A DNA stretch of 64,000 nucleotides from JACCZR01 sp963844805 (GCA_963844805.1 CAWJPU010000008.1:1-64000); one strand, 5' to 3'; positions 42,897 to 52,774 are shown, counted from the stretch's first letter. Notes: a model not told the origin generated them from the letters alone. A program made the numbers and translations.

Positions 42897-44266
42897 CTAG
42901 TTCTCGATCCCCTGGAACGAGCAGGTGCCGAACTCTGCGCTGAGCAGCTGCTCGAGGACGTGGTCGAGCTCATCGGGCACGAGCGTGCTCCGCGCCGAGG
43001 GCGTTGGCCAGGCCGGGAGCGAGCTGCGCGAGTCGCCGCGGGGACGTCCAGGCCGCACAGCGTCAGGCGGCGGCGCACACCCTGGGCGTCGCCGGTGCTG
43101 TGCAGCGAGACGCCGTTCTGGGCGGTCCAGGCCAACCAGTAGAGGAAGCCCTCGCGCGGGTTGTTGCCCTGCGAGCGCCGCTGGCGCCCGATCGGGTTGA
43201 ACGCGCCGATGTTCACGAAGCGGTTGACCTCGCCCAGGGAGGTGGTGAGCTCGGGCGTCGCCTGCGTGAGGTCGCGCGCCGCGTTGCCGAGGTTGCGCAC
43301 GTAGGGCTGGGCGATGCGGGTGAAGGGGCGGATCTGCTTGCGCACGATCGGCTCGGCCTCGCGGACGAACGGCAGCACCGCCGCGTTGGTCTCGTCGAGG
43401 CGGCGGACGGCGGGCCGCAGCGACTCGAGCGTCGGCCGCAGCTCCTGGCCCAGGACGTCGACGCGGCCCAGCGTCCGCTCGCTCTCGCGCAGGGCGCCCG
43501 GGAGGCGGCGGACGGCGAGGGACAGGTTGCCCTCCTCCGCGGCGAGGGCCGAGAAGGTGTCGTTGCCCGCGCGCACCAGGCGGGTCAGGTCCTCGTCCTT
43601 GGTGGAGAGCTCCTCCATGAGCGAGCCGTAGTCGGTGATCAGCCGCTTGAGGTCGGTGCGGCGCTTGGCGACCGAGGTGTTGACCGCGGCCAGGTCGCGG
43701 TGCAGCGGCTCGAGGCGCTTGAACGTCTGACGCAGGTCCTCGCCGCGCCCGGCCAGGCCCTTGCCGGCGCCGCCGATCAGCAGCTTGAGGTAGTCGCGCG
43801 TGTCGCCGTCGAGCACCGAGAGGATCTCGTCGGGGTCGACGTCGGGTGCCGTGTTGGCCAGCTCGATCCGCCCCTCCTCCTTCACGGGCGGCCCGTCACC
43901 GGGGTCCACCTCCAGGAACATGTCCTTGAGGCCGGTCTTCGGCCGCAGCAGCACGGTGGCGTCGGCGCGGATCAGGCCCTTGTACTCGGGGCGGATCTGC
44001 ATCTCCACCACGGCCCGGCCGTCCTCGAGCTCGACCTTGCCGATGTCGCCGACCTGCACGCCGGCCACCCGGACGGTCTGGCCCTGGCCGGGCGTCACCG
44101 CCTGCGCGTTCTCGAGCTCGACCTTGACGATCTGCGGCTTCTCGGAGATGAGCGGGAAGCGGAAGCGCTGGTTGGTCAGGATGTAGCCCGCCACCAGCAG
44201 GGCGATGACCGCCATCCCGATCAGGGCGAGGACCGAGCCGAAGTACTTGCGGACGGCCTGCTTCAT
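42897..44266 (-). CDS. MCE family protein E (frame break near C-terminus)
   Basis: ATG 44266 overlaps the mceD stop. Membrane helix (~12-30), MCE domain IVKVELENAQAVTPGQGQTV, RVAGVQVGDIGKVELEDGRA, PEYKGLIRADATVLLRPKTG, LKDMFLEVDPGDG, then the helical barrel region and EGFLYWLAWTAQNGVSLHST. Around 42990 the frame is disturbed; a neighbouring frame ends EFGTCSFQGIEN and TAG 42899-42897, immediately before mceF ATG, which is a natural MCE-type end. About 455 aa. Same role as the other MCE subunits: one ring of the proposed hetero-hexamer. Confidence 0.88.
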
Positions 44267-45789
44267 CGTCCGCCCTCCTGCCGCTTGGTCTCGGCGTTCT
44301 GCTTCGCGTTCTCGACGAGCTTCTTGAACTCGTCGGTCTTCTTGTAGCGGTCGAAGGAGCGCCGCAGCTCTGCCTTGCGCTGGCGCGAGCGCGTGCGGTT
44401 GAACGGGTCGAACGTGCCGCCCGACTCGCTGGGAGCGGCCAGGTCCGGCGGCTGCTGGGTCTCACACGGCACGTCGGGCCGGTGAGCCGGCGCGGCGTTC
44501 GCGTTGGGCGGCGGGATCGGCTCGATGACCGAGCCCGGCTCGGTCAAGACGTTCGGCGACACGGCGCCGATCCGGAACCACGGGGTGTTGGCGTCGTTGG
44601 TGCGGCTCTCGCCCGCGAGGCCGACGAAGCTGCGGTTGAGCTGGCGGCGAACCTCCTGATTGGTGTTCTCCGCCTCGGTCGAGGGGATGCTCGACTCGAC
44701 CCACGGGAGCAGCACGTTGTTGGCGCAGGAGGAGAGCTCACGCGCCTGCCTGAGCAACGGCTGCAGGGTGCTGTTGAGGGCGATCAGGCGCGGGATCTGC
44801 GCGCGCGTCTGGCGGGTCAGGCCGCGCAGCTCGCTCCTGGAGAAGAGCTTGCGGGTCTGCCTGAGGAAGGGCAGCGAGGCGTCGAGGGTGGCCGGGGTGG
44901 AGCGCACGCCGGGCAGGGCCTCGACCGCGAAGCGGCGCAGCGAGGGCAGGGCGTTGTTGAGCGACGCCAGAGCCGGGTAGCCGCGACGCAGCAGGTCGCG
45001 CAGGGCCGGGATGGACGCGGCGAGCGACACGTCCTCGCGCGCCAGCGCCCCGGCGGTCGTGTTCACGTTGGTGACCAGGCCCTGGAGGGCGCTCGGGTCG
45101 ACGCTCAGCGCCGCGGCCACCTTCTGCTGGCCCTTGAGAACGCGCTGCAGGTCGCGCTTGGGGTTCTCGCCCAGCGCGGCGTCGGTGACCACCGACGTGC
45201 TCTTGTACGCCGGCTCCATGTAGTCGATCGTGTCGTTGAAGGCTTCCGCACCTCCCCCGCCGAGGCCCTTCAGCGAGAACTCGGTGAGCAGCGTGCGCAG
45301 GTCGGAGCGGACGTCCGACTTCAGGACGCGCAGCACGTCGCCGAACTGCACCGGCGAGTAGGTCTGCTTCATCGGGATCGGGTCGCCGTCGTCGAGAATG
45401 GGAGCCGACGGCGTGCCCGGGCGGATGTCGACGAAGAAGTTGCCCTCGAGGAAGATCCGGGTGCGGATCTTGGCCTCGGCGTCGGTGTGCAGCGGCAGCG
45501 CGGTCTCCTTGACCTCCATCGTCACCTCGGCCGCGCCGGTGCCGCCGGGAATGCCCTTGACCTCCTTGACCTTGCCCATCTCGACGCCGGCGATGCGCAC
45601 CGGCGACTTGGGCTTGAGCCCGTTCGCGCTCTCGAACACGGCCTTGACCGTGGGGGGCGAGGCGAACGGGTTCGACTTGGTGAAGCCGAAGTAGGCGAAC
45701 AGGCTGAGCAGCGCGATCGCGATCAGGCCCGCCCGGAAGGGCGTCATCGAGCGGCGCCGCTGGGTCTTGGATCGTCTGAAGATGGCCAT
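44263..45789 (-). CDS. MCE family protein D
   Basis: 508 aa from ATG 45789, sharing one base with the mceC stop (TGATG). Basic N-terminus (IFRRSKTQRRRSMTPFRAGL), membrane helix (~20-38), MCE domain VKAVFESANGLKPKSPVRIA, GVEMGKVKEVKGIPGGTG, IRTRIFLEGNFFVDIRPGTP. The helical part includes TTAGALAREDVSLAASIPAL and the C-terminal third has PWVESSIPSTEAENTNQEVR, a Cys (DVPCETQQ) and a Lys/Glu-rich coiled tail. Intact frame. The acidic/basic tail is longer than in the other five subunits, so it may contact another component. Confidence 0.92.
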   Translation of the reverse strand: MAIFRRSKTQRRRSMTPFRAGLIAIALLSLFAYFGFTKSNPFASPPTVKAVFESANGLKPKSPVRIAGVEMGKVKEVKGIPGGTGAAEVTMEVKETALPLHTDAEAKIRTRIFLEGNFFVDIRPGTPSAPILDDGDPIPMKQTYSPVQFGDVLRVLKSDVRSDLRTLLTEFSLKGLGGGGAEAFNDTIDYMEPAYKSTSVVTDAALGENPKRDLQRVLKGQQKVAAALSVDPSALQGLVTNVNTTAGALAREDVSLAASIPALRDLLRRGYPALASLNNALPSLRRFAVEALPGVRSTPATLDASLPFLRQTRKLFSRSELRGLTRQTRAQIPRLIALNSTLQPLLRQARELSSCANNVLLPWVESSIPSTEAENTNQEVRRQLNRSFVGLAGESRTNDANTPWFRIGAVSPNVLTEPGSVIEPIPPPNANAAPAHRPDVPCETQQPPDLAAPSESGGTFDPFNRTRSRQRKAELRRSFDRYKKTDEFKKLVENAKQNAETKRQEGGR

Positions 45790-47333
45790 CAGGGAACGTC
45801 GCTCAGGTTGTCGATGCCGAGCTGGCGGGACTTGTAGGTGCCGCCCCGCAGGCCGGGCAGGTCCGAGCCCAGGGCGACCTTGCGCCCGCCCAGCTCGTTG
45901 GGGCCGTAGCGCCCGTCGGGGAAGAAGCGGTCCACGTAGCCGGTCTGGCCGGCCTCACAGTCGGCGTTCCCGTTGGCGTCGATCGCCGGCGCGTCGGGGT
46001 TGCCGTGCAGCGTGGCCGGCGGGTTGGGGCCGGGCTGCTTGTTGTCCTGGCCCGCCCTCACGTCGACCGGCCGCGAGGCTCCGCGCACGTTCAGCGCGTT
46101 CTGCTGCTCCGGGTTGGCAAACTTGAGCTGCACGCGCTGAAGCGTGCCGCCGCCCACGGCGTCGGAGATGTGGGTGCCGAGCGGGTTGAGGAAGTAGACC
46201 GCGTAGTTGCAGACCGTCTGGTAGGGCCCGACGAAGTCGAGGCCGGGCTTGCCGGCGCGGACCAGCAGATCGAGGTCGTTGATGGCCAGCAGGGTGTTGG
46301 GGTTCTCGCCCAGGTTGTCCAGCTCGTTGAACACGTTGCGCAGGCCGTTGGAGAACTCGACCGTGCGCGGCAGCACGTCAGTTCCGACCAACAGGGCCCG
46401 GTTGATCTGCGGCAGCGAGCGCGGCAGCTGGCGAGCCGCCGGGCGCAGGCGACGCGAGAGGTCGGCGAAGTCGCGCAGGAAGGGCAGCTGGAAGCGGAAC
46501 GAGTGGATCGACTGGATCTGCGTGGGCACACCCTCGGAGATCGAGTCCTGCAGCGCGGCGGGAGACCGCGTGATCGCCGCGAAGGTGTCGGCCATGTTGC
46601 CGAACAGCGCGGCGTTGGTGGAGGCGACCGGGGCCGTCTCGGCGGCGGCGCGGCCCAGGCCCTGGAAGAAGCCGGCCAGCTCGGTGTCCGGGTCGCTCAG
46701 GTTGCGCATCACCGGCGTGAGCGAGCGCAGCAGCGGGTTGAACTCGCGGATGGCCTCGTTGATCGACTGGCCGCGGCCGGCGAGGCCGGAGCCGAAGCCC
46801 TCCAGGCCCGTCCTCGAGGCCTCGCGCGTCTTGGCGTCGAAGGTCGAGAGGACGTCCTCGAGCTCGAGCGGCGGCTCGGAGTCGACGCCGCCGTTGCCGA
46901 GCTTGACCGTCGAGCCCGCCGCGAAGGTCTGCTTGGACTTGCCGGGGACGACCTCGATGTACTTGAGGCCGAGTGCCGAGCGCGGTCGCACCGTGAAGGA
47001 GGTGTCCTTGGCCAGCGGCTCGACGGTCTTGTCCAGCTTGAGGTCGGTCACCGCGACCGTCTCCTGGTCGCCGCTGGTGCTGGTGGCCACCCGCGTCGCC
47101 CCGATCTGCTCCACGACGCCGACGCGGAACCCGCCCACGCGCACCTCGTTGCCCTTCACCAGCTTGGCGCCGCTGGGGAGCTCGACCTTGAGGTCGTAGG
47201 TGGGGACGAAGGGCAGGCCCGAGTTGGCGCCGTAGGCGATGAACACCGCGACGATGGCCACCAGCACGGTCACCGCTCCCACCAGCACGGGGCTGGCGAC
47301 GATCGCGCCGGCTGCTTGGCGGCGCCTGCTCAT
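45789..47333 (-). CDS. MCE family protein C
   Basis: 514 aa from ATG 47333, overlapping mceB (ATGA). Membrane helix (~12-32), MCE domain YDLKVELPSGAKLVKGNEVR, VGGFRVGVVEQIGATRVATS, SFTVRPRSALGLKYIEVVPG, then FGSGLAGRGQSINEAIREFN and a long helical region. The C-terminal part has CNYAVYFLNPLGTHISDAVG and two Cys-containing loops, as in actinobacterial Mce C/D subunits, ending GTYKSRQLGIDNLSDVP. Intact frame. Presumed part of the same hetero-hexameric assembly. Confidence 0.92.
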   Translation of the reverse strand: MSRRRQAAGAIVASPVLVGAVTVLVAIVAVFIAYGANSGLPFVPTYDLKVELPSGAKLVKGNEVRVGGFRVGVVEQIGATRVATSTSGDQETVAVTDLKLDKTVEPLAKDTSFTVRPRSALGLKYIEVVPGKSKQTFAAGSTVKLGNGGVDSEPPLELEDVLSTFDAKTREASRTGLEGFGSGLAGRGQSINEAIREFNPLLRSLTPVMRNLSDPDTELAGFFQGLGRAAAETAPVASTNAALFGNMADTFAAITRSPAALQDSISEGVPTQIQSIHSFRFQLPFLRDFADLSRRLRPAARQLPRSLPQINRALLVGTDVLPRTVEFSNGLRNVFNELDNLGENPNTLLAINDLDLLVRAGKPGLDFVGPYQTVCNYAVYFLNPLGTHISDAVGGGTLQRVQLKFANPEQQNALNVRGASRPVDVRAGQDNKQPGPNPPATLHGNPDAPAIDANGNADCEAGQTGYVDRFFPDGRYGPNELGGRKVALGSDLPGLRGGTYKSRQLGIDNLSDVP

Positions 47334-48984
47334 GGCTTGAGGAGGTAGTCGAGGAGCATCTCTTCGCTTCCGCCCGACGAGCGGGTGGGCGTCTGACGGG
47401 ACTCGGTCTTGGGCGTGGCCGGGGTCGAGGGACGGTCGCCGAGGACACCGCCCAGCAGCTTGTCGAGCACGTCGGCCGAGCGCTTCTGCACACCGTCCGG
47501 AGTTGGTCGGCCCGGCGGGCTTGTCCGCGCTCTTCTCGTCCAGCGCCTCCTTCTTCGCGTCGCGGGCGTCCCCGGCGGTCCGGCGGTTGCGGGCGGAGGT
47601 CGCGCGGGTGTCACGCGAGCGCGAAGCGCCGGCGCCGCCGGCGGTCGGATCGGGCTGGCCGCCGATGCCGGGCTGGCTGGGGCCGAGGTTCTGCTTGCAC
47701 TCCTGGAAGACGGCCTCCGCGAGCTCGTCCGTTGCGCGGTAGTCGGCGCACGGGCCCGGGAAGGCGTTGATGCGCAGGATGTGGCTCTTGGAGTCGCGGC
47801 CGTTGATGGCCAGCGCCTGCCAGTAGGCGTAGTTCCAGAAGGCCTCGAAGCCGGTGAAGCCGTCGCGCCCGGCCGAGGTGCGGTCCGCCGTCTTGTCGGG
47901 CGCGGGCGGCGCACTCGCCGCGGCCCGCGGGTCGCGCTCCACCGAGCGCTGGGCGTCGTCCATCGTCTGCAGGAACTGGCGCAGCGGCTTGGAGAAGCCG
48001 GGGACGTCCTTGCCGAGCTTGCGAGAGCGCGGCCACCTCCTGGCGGGTCTGGCGCAGGGCGGCCGTGCCCGAGACCGAGGTGCGGCCCAGGGCGCGGAAG
48101 GCGGGGCGGGCGGCGTCGCTGAACGGCCCCAGCCGCGCCAGGGTCCGGTTGAGGTCGGGTGCGGCCCGGCGCGCAGGTCGCGCAGCGTGGGGATCTGGTC
48201 GTCGGCCAGCTTGCGCAGCTGGACCATGTAGGGCCGCAGCCGGGCGAGCGTGGTGGGCAGCAGCTCGAAGTTGCGGCGCAGGTCCTCGCGGCGGCTGGCG
48301 GCGATCTCGGCCGCGTCGCCGGCCTCGGTGACCCAGCGGCTGACGTCGGCCTTGCGGGCGTCGAGCTCGGCGACAGTGGTGGCGGCGTCGCCGATGAACT
48401 GGTTGATCACCTGGCGCTGCCCAGCCAGGATGTTCAGCGTCCGGGAGGTCTCGCGCAGGCCCGGGTGCGCGCGGCGCAGCACCTCGGCCAGGTCCTGCGG
48501 GCGGCCGGCCAGGCCGGTGCCCAGCTCGCCGATGATCAGGCGCAGGCGCTCGCGATAGGGCAGGCGCAGGACGTTGTTGACCAGGTCCACCGGGATGGTC
48601 GAGCTGGTGCGGCTGACCGGCAGCGTGGACCCGCTCTTCAGCGGCTTGCCCTTGCCCTCGCGGCAGTCCACGAAGTACTCGCCGATGAGCGACTGCGGCT
48701 TGATGTCGCAGAGCGAGTCCTCGCGCAGCGCTGCCCACGCCCTTCTGGGTCATCTTGACCTCGACGACGGCCTTCCGCGGCCGCTCCTTGGAGACCGTGA
48801 AGCGGCTCGTCTGCCCGGCGCGGACGCCGGCGATCTTGAAGTCGCCACCCTGGGTGAGCCCGAAGGCGTTGTCGAACACGACCTTGAAGGTGTCGCCCTT
48901 GTTCGCGGTCTGGGCGCCCGTCAGCACGAACGCTCCCGCCGCCACGAGGGCGAGCACGACCACGCTGGCCACGATGCGCCTCAC
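47330..48984 (-). CDS. MCE family protein B (four frame breaks)
   Basis: GTG 48984 overlaps the mceA stop (GTGA). Start MRRIVASVVVLALVAAGAFV (membrane helix), then FKVVFDNAFGLTQGGDFKIA, GVRAGQTSRFTVSKERPRKA. Frame changes are needed near 48730 (to LRED..CDIKPQSLIGEYFVDC), 48165, 48015 and 47505 to recover NNVLRLPYRERLRLIIGELG, LARLGPFSDAARPAFRALGR, GFTGFEAFWNYAYWQALAIN and the end SEEMLLDYLLKP. Both ends are fixed by overlaps with mceA and mceC, so one gene of ~550 aa is meant. Four indels in 1.65 kb is the densest cluster outside the island. Confidence 0.85.
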
Positions 48985-50369
48985 TCGCCGCCTCCCGCGA
49001 AGGGCCGGTCGGCCTCGCTGCAGTCGAGGAAGGCCTGCTCCTCGGCCGTGGGGACGTTGGTGCGGTCGGGCAGCTTGACCTCGCCGGCGCCCGGGCACTT
49101 CTTGAACGACTTCGTCACGGGCGGGCTGGAGTCCGTGTCGAAGATCCCGCCGGGGTCCGACAGGATCTCGTCGAAGTAGATCCCGGCGCGCGAGTAGCCG
49201 CCGAGCGCGTCGTAGGCGCCAGTGGCCGAGAAGTCGTCGAACCAGCCGACCAGGTCGTTGGTGTAGGGACGGCCGATGGCCGCCGTGGGCTGGAAGCGCC
49301 GCATCGCAGTCGACGCCTCGGGGAACGCGCCGCGGCGGCGGGCCCCGTTGATGGTCTTGGTGTCGAGCGCCGTGCTCGCCAGCGGCGGGAAGCTGTTGAC
49401 CAGCTCGATCAGGTCGTTGTTCTTGCCGGGGCTCTTGATGGTGCGCGACAGGTCACGCAGGGTCGGCACGCCGGCGCGGGCCAGGCCGCGGGCCTCGCGC
49501 AGCCACGGCTGCAGCCGCTTGGCCACGGGCTTGGAGGCGTCGACCAGCGGGTCCACGTCGTCGAGCGCCGCGCGCAGGTTCACGAAGGTGGTGTTGGCGC
49601 GGCGCATGAACGGAGGCAGCCGGTCGACCGACTCGGCCAGCGCGCCCTTCTGGCTGGCCAGGGCGGTGAAGGTGCCGTTGAGGTTGCGGACGAGCCCGGT
49701 TAGCTCGGTGCGCCGCTCCGACAGCGTGCTGGTGAGCCGGCCCGAGTCGATCAGGAAGCGCGCGAGCAGGCCCTCGTCCTTGCTCAGCTCGCGGAACAGC
49801 CGGCGCGAGGTGGAGAGCGTCGGGTTGAGGTACTTGATGCCGCGCTGCAGCTCCTGGCCCTTGCCGCGGATCATCTTGTCCGAGCCCTCGAAGAAGTCCT
49901 GCACGGCGACGCGGGCGACGGGGTCGAACAGGTCGAACAGCTCGTCGAGCTCGACCGCGGTCTCGGTGGACTCCGGGCCGATCCGCCCGCCGGACTCGAT
50001 CGCCTGGTTGGTGCCGCCGCCGATCTCGATGTCGACGTAGCGGTTCGCGATCCCCGACAGGGAGGTCTGCTTGATGATCGCCCGGGTGCCCTGGCGCAGC
50101 GGGGCGTACTTCTCCTGCATCTGGACCTTGACGTCGGCCTGGCCGTCCGGGGTGATCTTGATGTCCTTGACGGTGCCCGCCGGCGTGCCGCCGACGTAGA
50201 CCTCGTTGCCCGGGACCAGCTGGGCGGCGTTCTGGAAGCGGGCGGTGACCTGGTAGCCGCCGTCGCCGCTGAAGAGGATGAAGCCGACCAGCACGGCAGC
50301 CGCGATGATCGCCCCCAGTGCGAGGACCCGACCTGCTGTTCCGATCCCCGAGCGACGTTCCTCAGCCAC
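48981..50369 (-). CDS. MCE family protein A
   Basis: 462 aa from GTG 50369, first gene of the nine-gene operon. Membrane helix (~15-35), MCE domain YQVTARFQNAAQLVPGNEVY, VGGTPAGTVKDIKITPDGQA, PLRQGTRAIIKQTSLSGIAN, RYVDIEIGGGTNQAIESGG, then a helical region (VAVQDFFEGSDKMIRGKGQE, LIDSGRLTSTLSERRTELTG) and a C-terminal domain with LVGWFDDFSATGAYDALGGY and two Cys. Intact frame. Unlike classical actinobacterial mce loci, no yrbE permease genes precede it; the next gene upstream is a divergent ABC exporter. Confidence 0.92.
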   Translation of the reverse strand: MAEERRSGIGTAGRVLALGAIIAAAVLVGFILFSGDGGYQVTARFQNAAQLVPGNEVYVGGTPAGTVKDIKITPDGQADVKVQMQEKYAPLRQGTRAIIKQTSLSGIANRYVDIEIGGGTNQAIESGGRIGPESTETAVELDELFDLFDPVARVAVQDFFEGSDKMIRGKGQELQRGIKYLNPTLSTSRRLFRELSKDEGLLARFLIDSGRLTSTLSERRTELTGLVRNLNGTFTALASQKGALAESVDRLPPFMRRANTTFVNLRAALDDVDPLVDASKPVAKRLQPWLREARGLARAGVPTLRDLSRTIKSPGKNNDLIELVNSFPPLASTALDTKTINGARRRGAFPEASTAMRRFQPTAAIGRPYTNDLVGWFDDFSATGAYDALGGYSRAGIYFDEILSDPGGIFDTDSSPPVTKSFKKCPGAGEVKLPDRTNVPTAEEQAFLDCSEADRPFAGGGE

Positions 50370-50508
50370 TCAGGGCACTCCCCTCCGTTAGCGCCATGCG
50401 GGCGGGACAGTACGGGAGCGGGGGGCAATCTCAGAGGAGGTGCCTCGGCCCTTAGCAGTCGCTTAACGCGGCCTAAAGATCCCCGCAGGCCCCTGCCAGA
50501 CTTGGCGG
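50370..50508. promoter_or_regulatory. Divergent promoter region between mceA and the ABC exporter
   Basis: 139 bp separate the two GTG starts. GGAGGGGAG read toward mceA serves as its Shine-Dalgarno. The AT-richer part TTAGCAGTCGCTTAACG, followed by CCTAAAG (~50453-50478), contains short related TTA/TAA elements that could be an operator serving both directions. I cannot define -35/-10 boxes with confidence. Confidence 0.45.
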
Positions 50509-51361
50509 GTGCCCGCCATCGAGGTGTCCGACCTGCGCAAGAGCTACGGCCCGGTCGAGGCGGTGCAGGGGCTCTCCTTCGCCGTAGAGCCCGGCGAGGT
50601 GTACGGCCTGCTGGGCCCCAACGGGGCCGGAAAGACCACCACCGTGGAGATCCTCGAGGGCTACCGCCGCCGCAGCGCGGGCGAGGTCTGGGTGCTGGGC
50701 CACGACCCCGAGCGCCGTGACCGGCGGCTGCAGGAGCGGGTCGGGATCGTCCTGCAGAGCTCGGGTCTGTACCCGCGCGTCACGGTGCGCGAGGCGGTCG
50801 CGCACTTCGCCAAGGCCTACCCCTCCCCCCGCGACCCCGGCGAGACCATCGCCCTGGTGGGCCTCGAGGCCGCAGTCGGAGGCCAAGACGCGCGAGCTCT
50901 CGGGCGGCCAGCGACGGCGGCTGGACCTCGCGCTGGCCCTGGTGGGCGACCCCGAGCTGATCTTCCTGGACGAGCCCACCACCGGCTTCGATCCCGCCGC
51001 CCGCCGCACCGCGTGGAACGTGGTCCGCCGGCTGCGCGACCTGGGCAAGACGGTCCTGCTCACCACCCACTACCTGGACGAGGCCCAGGCGCTGGCCGAC
51101 CGCGTGGCGATCGTGCGCGACGGGGCGATCGTGGCCGAGGGCCCGCCCGGCGAGCTGGGCTCGTCCAGCGCCGGCTACCGCGTCTCCTACCTGTCCGAGG
51201 GCCGGCGGGTGGAGCTCCAGACCGACGATCCGACCGAGCTGCTGCACCGCCTCACCCGCGACGCGCTGGCGCGAGGCGAGCGGCTGGAGGGGCTCGAGGT
51301 GGCGCGCCCCACGCTCGAGGAGGTATACCTCGAGTTGACGGATAGGGTCGAGGGAGGTTGA
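50509..51361 (+). CDS. ABC-2 type exporter ATPase (DrrA-like), one frame break
   Basis: GTG 50509. IEVSDLRKSYGPVEAVQGLS, Walker A LLGPNGAGKTTTVEILEGY, Q-loop VGIVLQSSGLYPRVTV; after a shift near 50870 come the signature ELSGGQRRRLDLALALVGDP, Walker B LIFLDEPTTGFDP and switch His LLTTHYLDEAQALADRVAIV, with a C-terminal extension typical of drug/lipid exporters. ~283 aa. It pairs with the permease that follows after 4 bp. Being divergent from the mce operon with a shared promoter region, an envelope lipid role is plausible but unproven. Confidence 0.9.
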
Positions 51362-51365
51362 GGCC

Positions 51366-52094
51366 TTGAGCGCGCTCGCCCTCGCCTGGGAGCAGTTCCG
51401 CCTCGAGCGCAAGCTGTTCTGGCGCAACCCCAGCGCGGCGTTCTTCAACTTCCTGCTGCCGCTGCTCCTGTTCGTGCTCACCGCCTCGGTGTTCGGCGAC
51501 GACCGCGATCTGCTGAACCAGCTCGTCCCCGGGATCGCGGGGATGAGCATCATGGCCACGACCTTCAACGCGCTGGCGTTCAACCTGACCTTCCTGCGCG
51601 AGCAGGGCATCCTCAAGCGGGTGCGGGGCACGCCGATGCCCGCCCGCTCCTACCTCGGCGGGCTGCTCGGCTCCGCGGTGGCCAACTCGTTCGTGCAGGT
51701 CGCCCTCGTGGTGGTGATCGCGCGCCTCGCCTACGACGTCCCCCTGCCGCCCGAGCCGCTGCGGCTGGTGGCGGTCACCGCCCTGGGCGTGGTCTGCTTC
51801 GGTGCGCTGGGGATCGCCTTCTCCCACGCGATCCCCAACTTCGACTCGGCGCCGGCGTACGCCAACGCCGTCTTCCTCCCCACCATCCTGATCTCGGGGG
51901 TCTTCTACTCGTCGGACTCGCTGCCCGCCGCGCTGGTGGGGATCGCCGAGGTGCTGCCGCTCGAGCACGCGATCGACCTGATGAAGACCACGATGATCGA
52001 GGGCGGCTCCCTCTCCGGCGCGGCGATCGGCGTGCTGGCCGCCTGGACCGCCGGCGGGGCCTACCTGGCGGTGCGCTTCTTCCGCTGGGAGTAG
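51366..52094 (+). CDS. ABC-2 type exporter permease (DrrB-like)
   Basis: 242 aa from TTG 51366. Six membrane segments with the ABC-2 pattern: RNPSAAFFNFLLPLLLFVLT, IAGMSIMATTFNALAFNLTF, LREQGILKRVRGTPMPARSY, then AYANAVFLPTILISGVFYSS and LPLEHAIDLMKTTMIEGGSL. The LREQGxLKRxRGTP loop is a hallmark of these permeases. With the upstream ATPase it forms a two-gene exporter of the antibiotic/lipid type; the substrate is unknown. Confidence 0.92.
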   Translation: MSALALAWEQFRLERKLFWRNPSAAFFNFLLPLLLFVLTASVFGDDRDLLNQLVPGIAGMSIMATTFNALAFNLTFLREQGILKRVRGTPMPARSYLGGLLGSAVANSFVQVALVVVIARLAYDVPLPPEPLRLVAVTALGVVCFGALGIAFSHAIPNFDSAPAYANAVFLPTILISGVFYSSDSLPAALVGIAEVLPLEHAIDLMKTTMIEGGSLSGAAIGVLAAWTAGGAYLAVRFFRWE

Positions 52095-52097
52095 CGG

Positions 52098-52774
52098 CTA
52101 CAGGCGCAGCGTGTGCCCGTAGTCGCGCAGCCAGCGCTCGTGGGCGCGGTAGCCGGGCGAGCGCCGGGCGAGCAGGCCCCAGAAGCGGTCGGAGTGGTCG
52201 TGCACGCTCAGGTGCGCCACCTCGTGCTCGACCACGTAGTCGAGGATCTCCACCGGCGCGAGCAGCAGCCGCCAGTTGAAGCTCATGGCGCCCGAGGACG
52301 AGCAGCTGGCCCACCGCGTGCGCTGGCCGCGGATCTGCAGGCCGCGGTAGCGGACCCCGGCCCGGCGCGTGGCGGCCTCAGGCGCGGCTCCACCTCCGCC
52401 CGGGCGCGGCGCCGCAGCCACGCCTCCAGCTCCTCGCGCAGGTCGTGCCCCGGCCCCAGCGCCACCGCCAGCTCGCCCCCGCGGCGCGCGACGTGCGCGC
52501 GCACCCGCCCCGGCTGCACGCACACGCGCAGGGTCAGGCGCTCGCCCAGGTAGGGCAGCTCGCCCCCGTCCTCCAGCCGCGCGGGCGGGTGGAGCTCGGC
52601 GGAGACCCGGTAGCGGCGCAGGGTGCGCTCGATCCAGGGGCGCTTCTCGGCCACGAACGGCTCCACCCGCCAGAGCGGGAAGCGCTCGGGCACCACCACC
52701 TCCACCCCGTCGGCGCTCACGTTGATGCGCGCGTGGCGGGCCCGGCGCGAGCGGCGGACGCTGTACTCGGTCAT
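52098..52774 (-). CDS. YgjP-like zinc metallopeptidase (M48-related), one frame break
   Basis: ATG 52774 overlaps the glycosyltransferase stop (ATGA). N-terminal strands SVRRSRRARHARINVSADGV and EVVVPERFPLWRVEPFVAEK; after a shift near 52385 follow RGLQIRGQRTRWASCSSSGA, MSFNWRLLLAPVEILDYVVE and the zinc motif HEVAHLSVHDHSDRFWGLLA. The SWG/S-x(n)-HExxH-x(n)-H-D-F-W arrangement is that of the YgjP (DUF45) family found next to restriction or modification genes elsewhere. ~225 aa. Substrate unknown. Confidence 0.86.

Noticed and set aside
41295..50369. Reading the mce operon as a virulence island
   Set aside because: MCE proteins are general lipid transporters; nothing else here suggests a pathogen, and no mobility genes flank the operon.
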